A DNA stretch of 34,509 nucleotides from JAKFEW01 sp036675505 (GTDB lineage Bacteria; Cyanobacteriota; Sericytochromatia; S15B-MN24; JAQBPE01). Location of the stretch: NCBI GenBank assembly GCA_036675505.1, contig JAKFEW010000075.1:1-34509 (forward strand). Reading direction: 5' to 3'. Made by a program: the position numbers and the translations under genes. Below, piece after piece: positions 5,934-14,486 of the stretch. The first letter of the stretch is position 1, and every line of letters begins with the position of its first letter. The notes beneath the pieces were generated by a model. It saw only the letters and a list, made by a program, of their open reading frames with translations. It made no database searches and had not been told where the DNA came from.

Positions 5934-7580
5934 ATGGGAGCAGACACCGCCGCGCGCAACGAGGTGAGACTGGCCCGCCGCCGGGGCGGGCGCATCATGG
6001 CGCTCTTCTACCGCATGCTCGGAACCTGGCTGTGGACCGAAAAGGTCCAGGTCCCGCTCGCCCCCTCCCCCGATGCCCGCGCCGAGCTGCGCCGCGCCAT
6101 GTGGACCCGCCTCGGCGAGCGCTACCGCGCGGCCGCCGGCGAGATGGGCGGCCTGCTGATCAAGGTCGGCCAGCTGCTCTCGGCGCGCGCGGACCTCTTC
6201 CCGCCCGAGTTCACGGGCGCCCTGCGCGGCCTGCAGGACGAGGTGCCCGGCGTGGCCTACGCCGACATCCAACGCGTCGTGGAGAAGGAGTTCGGCGAGC
6301 CGATCGCGAGGACCTTCGGCTCCTTCGACCCGGTGCCGCTCGCCGCGGCCTCGCTCGGCCAGGTCCACCGCGCCACGCTGCCGGACGGCACGCCGGTGGT
6401 GGTGAAGGTGCTGCGCCCGGGCGTCGACACGCTGATCCGCGCGGACCTCGAGGGGTTCAGGCAGGTCACGCGCTTCCTTTTGCGCTGGACGCGCTGGGCC
6501 AAGACCTTCGACCTGGCGGGGGTCTACTACGAGTCGGTGCACATCCTCTTGCGCGAGCTCGACCTGCGCGACGAGGCCCAGCACACCCGCCGCTTCGCGC
6601 GCATGTTCGAGGGCGATCGCCACATCCGCGTGCCGGCCGTCTTCGACGAACACACCCGCCAGCGCGTGCTCACGCTCTCCTTCATGCCGGGCGTGAAGGC
6701 GACCGACCCCGCGGCGCTGCGGGCGATCGGCGTCGACCCCGGCCAGACCGCGGCGCTGCTCGTGCAGGCGCTCTCGCGCCAGGTGCTCGGCGAGGGCTTC
6801 TTCCACGCCGACCCGCACCCCGGCAACCTGCTGGTCGCCGCGGGCCCCGACGGGCCGATCCTCACGCTGCTCGACTTCGGCATGGTCGGCCAGCTCACGC
6901 CGCGCCACAAGCACGCCTTCAAGCGCCTGGCGCTCGGGCTCTTGCAGAAGGACCCGGACCTGATGGTCGCGGCCTTCGACGAGGTGGAGATGCTGCGCCC
7001 CACCGCGGACCGCGCGGCGCTGCGGCGGGCGCTGGCCTGGCTGATGGAGAAGCAGATGCAGGGCAACCTCTTCGAGCTGCGCCCGGCCACCTTCCTCGAG
7101 ATCGCGCGCGAGCTGCGCCAGATCATCGCCTCGCAGGCCTTCCAGTTCCCGGCCGACATCGCCTTCCTCGGCCGCGGCACCTCCACCACCTTCGGCGTCT
7201 GCCGCGCGCTCGACCCCGAGGGCGACTTCATCCGCCAGGTCGAGGGCGCGCTCCGCACGCACATCGACCCGGCCCAGGAGACCACCACGGCGCTGGCTGA
7301 GGTGGCCGCCGACCTCGCGCGCCTGCCGGCCCGGCTCGACCGCGTGCTGACGGTGATCGAGAAGGGCGGCACGATGCAGGTGCTCGGCGAGGCGCCGGAG
7401 CGCGGGGCGCGGGCAGGCTCGCTGCGCTGGGGCCTGGGGGCGGCGGTCGCGTGGATCGGCGGCAACCAGTGGTGGGCGATGGACGCCACGGGGCTCGCGA
7501 TCACCTGCTGGGCCGCTGCGACCTTCGCCGCGGCCATGTGGGTCTGGCGGCGCCTGCCGCCCGCGCCGAGCGAACCCTGA
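5934..7580 (+). CDS. UbiB/AarF/ABC1-family atypical kinase
   Basis: This 548-aa protein has the family hallmarks in order: the KxGQ motif LIKVGQLLSARADLFP (Lys77-Gln80), the Ala-rich nucleotide loop AAASLGQVH, VVVKVLRPG with the ATP-binding lysine, the catalytic loop HADPHPGN (about 291-298) and LLDFGMVG (about 312-319). Two hydrophobic segments close the C terminus, as in membrane-associated UbiB proteins. The family supports quinone or isoprenoid lipid metabolism; the substrate is not deducible here because no ubi/men genes are near. TAAACT (5921-5926) lies 7 nt before ATG 5934 and could serve as a -10 for a leaderless mRNA. Alternatively the gene is read through from the ATPase, or starts at ATG 5997. 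Confidence 0.85.
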   Translation: MGADTAARNEVRLARRRGGRIMALFYRMLGTWLWTEKVQVPLAPSPDARAELRRAMWTRLGERYRAAAGEMGGLLIKVGQLLSARADLFPPEFTGALRGLQDEVPGVAYADIQRVVEKEFGEPIARTFGSFDPVPLAAASLGQVHRATLPDGTPVVVKVLRPGVDTLIRADLEGFRQVTRFLLRWTRWAKTFDLAGVYYESVHILLRELDLRDEAQHTRRFARMFEGDRHIRVPAVFDEHTRQRVLTLSFMPGVKATDPAALRAIGVDPGQTAALLVQALSRQVLGEGFFHADPHPGNLLVAAGPDGPILTLLDFGMVGQLTPRHKHAFKRLALGLLQKDPDLMVAAFDEVEMLRPTADRAALRRALAWLMEKQMQGNLFELRPATFLEIARELRQIIASQAFQFPADIAFLGRGTSTTFGVCRALDPEGDFIRQVEGALRTHIDPAQETTTALAEVAADLARLPARLDRVLTVIEKGGTMQVLGEAPERGARAGSLRWGLGAAVAWIGGNQWWAMDATGLAITCWAAATFAAAMWVWRRLPPAPSEP

Positions 7581-7615
7581 ACAATTGTGAAGCACCGACG
7601 ATCCGACCGTATTAT

Positions 7616-7624
7616 GCTATAATG
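7616..7624 (+). promoter_or_regulatory. Extended -10 promoter (TGCTATAAT)
   Basis: TGCTATAAT is a perfect extended -10 (TGn plus TATAAT). The expected transcript start is near 7631, leaving about 27 nt of leader before ATG 7658. No good -35 is visible, as is common for extended -10 promoters. Confidence 0.6.
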
Positions 7625-7657
7625 CGTTGGTAATCCACGCTTCCAGCCTGGTGCGCA

Positions 7658-8266
7658 ATGCTCACGCCGCCGTCCGCCGCCTCTCGAGAATTCGGCACGC
7701 CGCCGCCCCGCTCGTCGACCCGCCGGCGCCAGAAGCGCCGGCTGACGCAGGCGGCGGCCGCCGTGCTGATCGGCCTCGGCCTGGTCGGCGCCTACGCCTG
7801 GAAGCAGGCCGCCAGGCCCGCCGCCGAGGCGGACCCGAAGCGCCAGGTGGCCGCGCACGTCCTGCGGCTCGGCAAGGCTCTCGAGCGCCACGCCGCCAGC
7901 CAGGAGCGGGCCGAGAATGGCCCGGCTTACCCGCGCACGGCGGAGTTCCTGGCCTTCGTGAAGGCGCTGCCCGAAGGCGCCGAGCTGCTCGCCAACCCCT
8001 ACGGCGGGCCGGCCCAGGCGGCGCCGGTCGCCGCGGGCGGCACGACCGGCCTGCCCACCGCGGCCGAGCACAAGGAGCACGCGCCCGTCCCGCTCCCCGA
8101 CACCGTGCTCGGCCCGGGCCAGGCACCCGCCGCCACCTACACCGCGCGCACCTACGGCGCGCTGGTCTACGACCACGATCCCCAGACCGACTCCTACGTG
8201 CTCTACGGCATCGGGCAGCTCGGCGAACAGGCCGTGGTGGCCGCCGAGACCGACTCCGGCCTTTGA
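7658..8266 (+). CDS. Hypothetical membrane-anchored protein, pilin-like C terminus
   Basis: The protein is 202 aa. Residues 1-30 are basic and Ser/Arg-rich. A single membrane helix follows (about 29-47, LTQAAAAVLIGLGLVGAYAW), then an Ala/Pro-rich segment. The C-terminal block TYGALVYDHDP...SYVLYGIGQLG resembles the closing beta-strands of pseudopilin-type proteins (GxxY...YxLYGxG), but no class III signal peptide is present. I do not recognise a specific family. A decayed paralogue fragment lies at 445-564. The start has no strong ribosome site. The gene precedes cphB by about 80 nt, and a link with cyanophycin metabolism is not shown. Confidence 0.7.
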   Translation: MLTPPSAASREFGTPPPRSSTRRRQKRRLTQAAAAVLIGLGLVGAYAWKQAARPAAEADPKRQVAAHVLRLGKALERHAASQERAENGPAYPRTAEFLAFVKALPEGAELLANPYGGPAQAAPVAAGGTTGLPTAAEHKEHAPVPLPDTVLGPGQAPAATYTARTYGALVYDHDPQTDSYVLYGIGQLGEQAVVAAETDSGL

Positions 8267-8316
8267 GGCCGATGCCGCCCGCGCAGGCGCGCCTGGTGAG
8301 TCGCTCGCCTGAGGTG

Positions 8317-8342
8317 TAGAATAGAGCAACAAGCGGGAGGAG
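8317..8342 (+). promoter_or_regulatory. cphB promoter -10 and Shine-Dalgarno
   Basis: TAGAAT (8317-8322) is followed by GGGAGGAG (8335-8342), which ends 6 nt before TTG 8349. This spacing decides the TTG start of cyanophycinase. Confidence 0.55.
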
Positions 8343-8348
8343 CGTCGG

Positions 8349-9248
8349 TTGTCGAGCGAAAAAGGGCACCTGGTCATCATCGGCGGCGCCGAGGATCGCA
8401 CGGACGAGAAGCGCGTGCTCGCGAAGGTCGTCGAGCTGTCGGGGGGCAACAGCGCCCACATGGTCGTGCTCACCACCGCGAGCAGCCTCGGCCCCGAGGT
8501 CGAGAAGGTCTACCACGCGGCCTTCACGGCGCTGGGCGCGCGCCAGGTCACCACGCTCCACATCCATGACCGCCTGGCCGCCAACGACCCGGCCCTCGCC
8601 GACGTGATCCTCAACGCCAGCGGCATCTTCATGACCGGCGGCGACCAGTCGCGCCTGGCCGCGATCCTGGGCGGCTCGGAGTGCGGCAAGGCGATGCACC
8701 GCGCCTTCAAGCGCCGCGGCGCCTGCGTGGCCGGCACCAGCGCGGGGGCTTCGGCGATCTCGGAGCACATGGTCGCGAGCGGCCGCAAGGGCGTGCACCC
8801 CAAGAAGGGCATGCTCAACCTGGTGCCCGGCCTCGGCCTGCTCAACCGCGTGATCATCGACCAGCACTTCTCGCAGCGCCACCGCCTCGGCCGCCTGCTC
8901 TCGATCGTGGCCCAGAACCCGTTCCTGATCGGCGTGGGCATCGACGAGGACACCGCGATCGTGGTCGACCCGAACACCGAGCTCGCGGTGATCGGCGCGG
9001 GCGCTGTCACGATCGTGGACGCGCGCGACATCACCTATACGAACGTCAACGAGGCCAAGAAGAACCAGATCCTCGCGATGACGAACATCCAGCTCCACGT
9101 GCTGCCCGCCGGCTTCCGCTTCCACATCGAGACGCGCGTGCCGCGGCGGGAGGAGGACGCGCTCTCGACCAGCGTGCCGCCGCTCGAGGCGCTGCTGGAG
9201 TCGGACGAGCCCCCCCTGCTGCCCGCCGGCGGCCGACTCAAGCCCTGA
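8349..9248 (+). CDS. cphB: Cyanophycinase
   Basis: This 299-aa protein belongs to peptidase family S51. The nucleophile motif GTSAGASAIS (129-138) contains Ser131. FMTGGDQSRL (94-103), the IIDQHFSQRHRLGRL segment and GVGIDEDTA are all characteristic. The enzyme hydrolyses the multi-L-arginyl-poly-L-aspartate polymer to beta-Asp-Arg dipeptides in the cytoplasm; no signal peptide is present, so it is the intracellular type. The start is TTG with a strong Shine-Dalgarno sequence. Cyanophycin synthetase follows 117 nt downstream, an arrangement known from cyanobacteria and other bacteria. No isoaspartyl dipeptidase gene is seen in the window. Confidence 0.93.
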   Translation: MSSEKGHLVIIGGAEDRTDEKRVLAKVVELSGGNSAHMVVLTTASSLGPEVEKVYHAAFTALGARQVTTLHIHDRLAANDPALADVILNASGIFMTGGDQSRLAAILGGSECGKAMHRAFKRRGACVAGTSAGASAISEHMVASGRKGVHPKKGMLNLVPGLGLLNRVIIDQHFSQRHRLGRLLSIVAQNPFLIGVGIDEDTAIVVDPNTELAVIGAGAVTIVDARDITYTNVNEAKKNQILAMTNIQLHVLPAGFRFHIETRVPRREEDALSTSVPPLEALLESDEPPLLPAGGRLKP

Positions 9249-9317
9249 GTTTCCCGCGTCAGCGGACACGCCGACGAAGCGGTCGTTCTCCCGCACCTGC
9301 AGCCAATCGCGCGGCGC

Positions 9318-9326
9318 GGGTATAAC
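9318..9326 (+). promoter_or_regulatory. -10 element GGGTATAAC upstream of cphA
   Basis: GGGTATAAC in the 117-nt gap between cphB and cphA gives a predicted transcript start near 9333, about 33 nt before GTG 9366. It would let cphA be expressed apart from cphB. AGAGG (9356-9360) is the likely ribosome site. Confidence 0.45.
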
Positions 9327-9365
9327 CCCGTCGCAACCGAATGTCCAGCTAGAACAGAGGGAAAA

Positions 9366-11990
9366 GTGAAGGTTCTCGAGAAGCGCATCCTTCGTGGCCC
9401 GAGCGTCCACTCGTCCACGCCGTGTTTCCTCGCCGTGATCGACCTGGAAGATCTCGACGACCGCCCCTCCAACAGCTTCCCGGGCTTCGTCGAGAAGCTC
9501 TGCGAGCTCCTGCCCGGCCTGCACGACCACCGCTGCTCGATGGGCCGGCGCGGCGGCTTCGTCGAGCGCCTGCACGAGGGCACCTACCCGGCCCACATCA
9601 CGGAGCACGTGCTGATCGAGCTGCAGAACATGGCCGGCATCGACGTCGGCTACGGCAAGGCGCGCAAGGTCAAGAACCGCGATCGCCAGTACACGATCGT
9701 CTGCTCCTACAAGATCGAGAAGGTCGTGACCGAGGCGCTGCCCGTCGCGATGAAGATCGTGGGCGGGCTCGCGCGGGGCGAGGAGGTCGACATCCAGGAC
9801 GACCTCGAGAACTTGCGGTACTGGGCCGAGCGCCAGTCGCTCGGGCCCTCCACCAGCGCGATCGTCGAGGCGGCCGAGCGGCGCGGCATCCCCACCTTCC
9901 GCATCACGGAAGACGCGAGCCTGTTCCAGCTCGGCTGGGGCAAGCACCAGAAGCGCATCCAGGCCACGATGACGAGCAGCACCAGCCACATCGCGGTGGG
10001 CGTGGCCTCCGACAAGGAGCTCACCAAGACCCTGCTCGCCGAGGCCGGCCTGGCCGTGCCCAAAGGCGAGGTGGTGCGCAACGCCGAGGCGGCCGTGGCC
10101 GCTGCCAGGCGCCTGCGCGGCGCGGTGGCGCTCAAGCCCTTCGACGGCAACCAGGGCAAGGGCGTGAGCCTGAACCTGACCGACCCCGAGCAGATCCGAG
10201 CGGCCTACGACCTCGCCGCCGAGTTCCGCCGCAGCGTGCTCGTCGAGCAGTACATCGAGGGCCAGGACTACCGCGTGCTGGTCGTCGGCGACCAGGTCAT
10301 CGCGGTCGCGCGCCGCATGCCGGCCCACGTGGTGGGCGACGGCAAGCTGACCGTGCGCGAGCTGGTCGACCTCGAGAACCGCAACCCGATGCGCGGCCAC
10401 GGCCACATGAAGCCGATGACGCGCATCAAGCTCGACGAGATGGCGCGCCAGGTGCTCGAGCGCCAGGCGCTGACCTTCGACGCGGTGCCGCCCGCGGACC
10501 AGGTGATCGTGCTCAAGGAGAACGCGAACCTCTCGACCGGCGGCTCGGCCGAGGACGTGACCGACCAGATCCACCCCTCGAACGTCACGGCCTGCGTGCG
10601 GGCCGCGCAGAAGATCGGCCTCGACGTGGCCGGCATCGACGTGGTCTGCAAGGACATCTCGGTGCCGCTCGAGGACCAGCGCGGCGCGATCATCGAGGTG
10701 AACGCGGCGCCCGGCATCCGTATGCACCAGCACCCCAGCAAGGGCCAGCCGCACGACGTGGGCGCGGCGATCGTGCGCAGCCTGTTCCCGGCGGGCGAGC
10801 AAAGCCGCATCCCGGTCATCGCGGTCACCGGCACCAACGGCAAGACCACCACCACGCTGCTGATCGGCCACATCATCCAGAACACTGGCCACGTCACGGG
10901 CGTGACCACCACGGAAGGCATCTACATCAACCAGCGCCTGGTCCAGACCGGCGACTGCACGGGCTACTGGTCGGCGCGCACGGTGCTCACCTCGCCGATC
11001 GTCGAGGCGGCGGTCCTGGAGGTGGCGCGCGGCGGCATGTTCAAGCGCGGCCTCGCCTTCGACAAGGCCGACGTGGGCGTGGTGCTCAACATCCACGACG
11101 ACCACCTGGGCCAGCACGGCGCCGAGACGCTCGAGGACCTCGCGCGCGTGAAGAGCCTGCTCGTGAAGACGGCCTCGAAGGCCTGCGTGCTCAACGCCGA
11201 AGACCCGCTGGTGGTCGAGATGGCGGAGGACAAGCAGGAGCAGGCCGAGCTGATCTACTTCGCGCTCGACCCGGCCTCGCCGGTGATCGAGCGGCACCTG
11301 GACGGCGGCGGCCGGGCGGTCTACCTGCGCCGCAACATGATCATGCTGGCACATGGCGACCACCGCATCCCGCTGCTCGAGGTCGAGCGCATCCCGTTCA
11401 CGCTCAAGGGGCGCGCGCGCTTCAACGTCCAGAACTCGCTCGCCGCCGTGGCCGCGCTCTGGGCCGCGGGCTACAACCAGGCCCAGATCACGGCCGGCCT
11501 GCAGACGTTCACCTCGAGCGTCGACCAGAACCCGGGCCGCATGAACCTGTTCCGCATCCGCGATTTCCATGTGTTGCTGGATTACGCCCACAACGCGGAG
11601 AGCTACAAGCACATCATCGAGACGGGCCGCAAGCTGAACCACAAGCGCCTGATCGGCGTGATCACGGCGCCTGGCGACCGGTACGACGCCAAGCTCAAGG
11701 AGATCGGGCGCATCTGCGGCGCGGGCTTCGACCATGTGATCGTGCGCCAGATGACCGACCTGCGCGGCCGGCCGGTGGGCGAGGCGCCGCGGATCATCAT
11801 GGACGGCGTGCTCGAGGCGGGGCTCGATCCGCAGCATGTCGAGCTGATTCTCGACGAGCCGGAGGCGATCCGGCACGCGATCGAGATGGGGCGCGATGGG
11901 GATCTCATCATCATCGGGTGCTCGGACACCGCGGATATGATCGCGGACGTGTCGAAGCATGCGGAGATCTTGATCCCGACGGTGGATTAA
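9366..11990 (+). CDS. cphA: Cyanophycin synthetase
   Basis: This 874-aa protein has the full three-part CphA architecture. The N-terminal domain (about 1-165) starts KVLEKRILRGPSVHS and includes HRCSMGRRGGFVERL. The ATP-grasp domain (about 215-480) adds aspartate to the backbone. The Mur-ligase-like domain begins at the P-loop VTGTNGKTTTT (487-497) and attaches arginine to the side chains, ending with DYAHNAESY and a Mur C-terminal region. The length is typical and nothing is missing. It makes the insoluble nitrogen store cyanophycin from Asp, Arg and ATP. The start is GTG 9366, placing KVLEKRIL at the N terminus as in the family. It forms a metabolic pair with cphB. Confidence 0.96.
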   Translation: MKVLEKRILRGPSVHSSTPCFLAVIDLEDLDDRPSNSFPGFVEKLCELLPGLHDHRCSMGRRGGFVERLHEGTYPAHITEHVLIELQNMAGIDVGYGKARKVKNRDRQYTIVCSYKIEKVVTEALPVAMKIVGGLARGEEVDIQDDLENLRYWAERQSLGPSTSAIVEAAERRGIPTFRITEDASLFQLGWGKHQKRIQATMTSSTSHIAVGVASDKELTKTLLAEAGLAVPKGEVVRNAEAAVAAARRLRGAVALKPFDGNQGKGVSLNLTDPEQIRAAYDLAAEFRRSVLVEQYIEGQDYRVLVVGDQVIAVARRMPAHVVGDGKLTVRELVDLENRNPMRGHGHMKPMTRIKLDEMARQVLERQALTFDAVPPADQVIVLKENANLSTGGSAEDVTDQIHPSNVTACVRAAQKIGLDVAGIDVVCKDISVPLEDQRGAIIEVNAAPGIRMHQHPSKGQPHDVGAAIVRSLFPAGEQSRIPVIAVTGTNGKTTTTLLIGHIIQNTGHVTGVTTTEGIYINQRLVQTGDCTGYWSARTVLTSPIVEAAVLEVARGGMFKRGLAFDKADVGVVLNIHDDHLGQHGAETLEDLARVKSLLVKTASKACVLNAEDPLVVEMAEDKQEQAELIYFALDPASPVIERHLDGGGRAVYLRRNMIMLAHGDHRIPLLEVERIPFTLKGRARFNVQNSLAAVAALWAAGYNQAQITAGLQTFTSSVDQNPGRMNLFRIRDFHVLLDYAHNAESYKHIIETGRKLNHKRLIGVITAPGDRYDAKLKEIGRICGAGFDHVIVRQMTDLRGRPVGEAPRIIMDGVLEAGLDPQHVELILDEPEAIRHAIEMGRDGDLIIIGCSDTADMIADVSKHAEILIPTVD

Positions 11991-12004
11991 GGGCGTGCCG
12001 CGAA

Positions 12005-12054
12005 CCCCCTCACCGCCCCTGCGGGGCACCTCTCCCCCAGCGGGGGTGAGGGGG
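12005..12054 (+). repeat. GC-rich nested inverted repeat after cphA
   Basis: CCCCCTCACC (12005-12014) pairs with GGTGAGGGGG (12045-12054). Inside, GCCCC (12015-12019) pairs with GGGGC (12023-12027). It resembles the CCCTCACC/GGTGAGGG intergenic palindromes dispersed in many GC-rich genomes. It overlaps the GTG 12046 start region of the next gene, so it may act as a terminator without a T-run or as a translational control hairpin. Confidence 0.5.
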
Positions 12055-13173
12055 CTCGCGGCAGTCGCCATGGCGGTGCTCACAGGCTGCGTCAACACCA
12101 CGCCCCTGCCGCTCTCCCCGCTCCAGGTGATCCTCGGCGGCTGGCCGATCAAGGAGACCGCGGCGCGCACCGTGCCGCGCGCCTACACGATCAAGGGCGA
12201 CACCTTCGCCTTCCCCGCCACCGGCTTCGCGATCAACCGCCCCAACGACCGCGAGTGGGAGTTCCAGTCCACGGGCTCCGGCGTGGGCATCTTGCTCAAG
12301 TCCGGCGTCGGCGGCTCCGAGCCGCGGCCGTCGATGACGATCGCGCTCATCCCGGTGCCCGAGGGCACCAACGTGCCCGAGGCCCTGCTCGCCGACCAGG
12401 GCACGATCTTCCAGGCCGGCGGCGGCGTCGCCACCTCCTTGATCGGCGTCGACGGCATCCAGGGCGAGAGCTGGATCGTCACCCAGCCGGATCCCGAGAC
12501 CAAGCTGCTCGTGCGCACCTGGCGCGTCTACATCGTGCACGAGAACACGATCACGCTCTGCCAGGGCCGCGCCGAGCCGAACGCCTTCCTCGAGCTCTTG
12601 CCCACCTTCGAGTCGATGCTGACCACGCTGCGCGTGCCCCAGAGCCCGAACAAGAACCAGGAAGGCGAGACCGGCGTGAAGCGCGTCGAGCTGGTGCGCG
12701 CCGACGACTGGGTCATGCGCGACACCAACCTCCAGCTCAAGGCCGACCCCAAGGTCTGGCTGGTGAGCAACAACGGCGTCAGCACCACGGTGGAGCGGCG
12801 CAAGCTGCCCTCGGGCGGCGTGGTCCGGCCGGTCCTCACGATCACGGCGGCGGCCTTGCAGCCGGGCACCGACGTCGCCAAGCTGGTGGCCGACGAGAAG
12901 GCCGCGATCGAGAAGGACGGCACGAAGATCACGGTCGGCAGCGGCACGCTCGACGGCAAGACCGGCGAGACCTGGGACTACACGGTCACGCCGGCGGGCG
13001 CCGAGGTCGGCTTCACCAGGCACCGCATCACGGTGATCGAGGCCCAGTCGTTCGCCCAGGTGGAGTACGCGGCGGACGCCAAGAGCTTCGAGGCCGTGAA
13101 GCCCGAGCTCGAGGCGATCGTGGCGACGATCAAGCTGCCGCCGGCCCAGGCCCAGGCGGCGCCGGCCCAGTGA
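12046..13173 (+). CDS. Lipoprotein with two PsbP/DUF1795-like domains
   Basis: From GTG 12046 the product is 375 aa with a short lipoprotein signal (MRGLAAVAMAVLTGC; Cys15). An upstream GTG at 11995 would add 17 residues without signal character, so I prefer 12046. The mature part looks like two similar halves (about 30-185 and 190-365). Each has an AFPATGFAIN- or DDWVMRDTNLQL-like strand and ends with a helix before TLRVP or TIKLP. This is the pattern of DcrB/LpqN/PsbP-fold proteins and is assigned by pattern only. The C terminus is Ala/Gln/Pro-rich. It lies about 55 nt after cphA on the same strand. A link with cyanophycin is not evident. Confidence 0.7.
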   Translation: MRGLAAVAMAVLTGCVNTTPLPLSPLQVILGGWPIKETAARTVPRAYTIKGDTFAFPATGFAINRPNDREWEFQSTGSGVGILLKSGVGGSEPRPSMTIALIPVPEGTNVPEALLADQGTIFQAGGGVATSLIGVDGIQGESWIVTQPDPETKLLVRTWRVYIVHENTITLCQGRAEPNAFLELLPTFESMLTTLRVPQSPNKNQEGETGVKRVELVRADDWVMRDTNLQLKADPKVWLVSNNGVSTTVERRKLPSGGVVRPVLTITAAALQPGTDVAKLVADEKAAIEKDGTKITVGSGTLDGKTGETWDYTVTPAGAEVGFTRHRITVIEAQSFAQVEYAADAKSFEAVKPELEAIVATIKLPPAQAQAAPAQ

Positions 13174-13199
13174 CCCTCTGCTCGCCCCGCCCCGGCGAT

Positions 13200-13205
13200 G
13201 TATAA
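13200..13205 (+). promoter_or_regulatory. ilvA promoter -10 (TATAAT)
   Basis: TATAAT lies 34 nt before ATG 13240. It falls inside a possible longer reading frame starting at 13198, so that longer start is unlikely: it would precede its own promoter. GACGAGGA is the probable ribosome site. Confidence 0.55.
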
Positions 13206-13239
13206 TCTGGGCGCAGTCTGGACGAGGACCCCCGACCCC

Positions 13240-14466
13240 ATGGCCACCGAGACCTTCACCGACGTCACGCTCGCCCACATCGAGGAGGCCTACGCCTCCG
13301 TCCGCAAGGTCGCGCACCGCACGCCGGTCTTCACCTCCCAGACCTTCGACGCGCTCGCCGGCTGCGAGGTCTTCTTGAAGGCCGAGAACCTCCAGAAGAC
13401 CGGCTCGTTCAAGGTGCGCGGCGCCTACACCTGCCTCTCGAAGTTCACCGCCGAGCAGCGCGCGCGCGGCGTGGTGACGGCCTCGGCCGGCAACCACGCG
13501 CAGGGCATCGCGCTCGGCGCGAGGCTGGTGGGCATCAAGGCCACGGTCTTCATGCCGACCGGCGCCTCGATCGCCAAGGTCCAGGCCACGCGCGGCTACG
13601 GCGCCGAGGTGCGGCTGGAGGGCGCGATCTTCGACGAGGCCGTGCAGGCCGCCAAGGCTTTCGCCGAGGAGACCGGCGCCGTGTTCGTCTCGGCCTTCGA
13701 CCACGACGACATCATCGCCGGCCAGGGCACGCTCGCGCTCGAGCTGCTCGACGACCTGCCGGACGTCGAGACGGTGATCGTGCCGGTGGGCGGCGGCGGG
13801 CTGATCAGCGGGGTGGCGATCGCGCTCAAGGCGATCAACCCGCGCGTGCGCGTGGTGGGCGTGCAGGCCGAAGGCGCGCCCGCGCTCGTGCGCGCCTGGC
13901 AGAAGCATGAGCTCGTGCCGACGTCCTCGGTGAAGACCATCGCGGACGGCATCGCGATCAAGCACCCGGCCGAGCGCACGTTCCACTACATCTCGAAGTT
14001 CGTGGACGAGATGGTGACGGTCGCCGACGAGGACACCGCCAACACGATCGTGATGCTGCTCGAGCGCACCAAGCTGGTCGTGGAAGGCGCGGGCGCGGTC
14101 GCGCTGACGGCCCTGCTCACCCACAAGGTGACCGGCCGCGGCAAGACGGCCGTGATCCTGTCGGGCGGCAACATCGACACCAAGCTGCTCTCGAGCCTGA
14201 TCGAGCGCCACATGCTGCGCGCCAGGCGCTACGTCAGGCTCTTCTCGGCCGTCGACGACCGGCCGGGCGCGCTCGCCAAGCTGCTCAAGGTGATCGCCGA
14301 CAACCAGGGCAACCTGATCGAGGTGATCCACAACCGCGCGAGCGCCAACGTGCCGCTCGGCGCCACGGGCGTCGAGATCCAGATCGAGACGCGCGATGGC
14401 GCGCACATCGAGGAGATCATCCAGGCGCTGCGGGAGCAGGAATACCCCGTGCAGGTGATGCCGTAA
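13240..14466 (+). CDS. ilvA: Threonine ammonia-lyase (PLP-dependent, with ACT domain)
   Basis: This 408-aa fold-type II PLP enzyme has the PLP lysine in KTGSFKVRGA (Lys58), SAGNHAQG for the cofactor phosphate region, and the glycine loop VGGGGLISG (about 183-191). A C-terminal ACT-like domain runs from about 326 (RLFSAVDDRPGALAKLL). It deaminates threonine to 2-oxobutanoate, feeding isoleucine synthesis or threonine breakdown. The length with a single ACT domain fits the shorter IlvA/TdcB group and not the two-ACT IlvA of E. coli. ATG 13240 was chosen because the -10 box is upstream of it. The gene converges with the NHL gene at 14487, 20 nt apart. Confidence 0.9.
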   Translation: MATETFTDVTLAHIEEAYASVRKVAHRTPVFTSQTFDALAGCEVFLKAENLQKTGSFKVRGAYTCLSKFTAEQRARGVVTASAGNHAQGIALGARLVGIKATVFMPTGASIAKVQATRGYGAEVRLEGAIFDEAVQAAKAFAEETGAVFVSAFDHDDIIAGQGTLALELLDDLPDVETVIVPVGGGGLISGVAIALKAINPRVRVVGVQAEGAPALVRAWQKHELVPTSSVKTIADGIAIKHPAERTFHYISKFVDEMVTVADEDTANTIVMLLERTKLVVEGAGAVALTALLTHKVTGRGKTAVILSGGNIDTKLLSSLIERHMLRARRYVRLFSAVDDRPGALAKLLKVIADNQGNLIEVIHNRASANVPLGATGVEIQIETRDGAHIEEIIQALREQEYPVQVMP

Positions 14467-14486
14467 GCCGCCAGGCGGGCTGAGGG

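Noticed and set aside
7662..12170. Open minus-strand frame of about 1500 codons opposite cphB and cphA
   Set aside because: It is antisense to two well-recognised enzymes and consists of His/Arg/Asp/Val-rich low-complexity sequence, a usual shadow in very GC-rich genes.
13198..13239. Upstream ATG 13198 as start of threonine ammonia-lyase
   Set aside because: It overlaps the TATAAT box at 13200-13205; the family N terminus fits ATG 13240.
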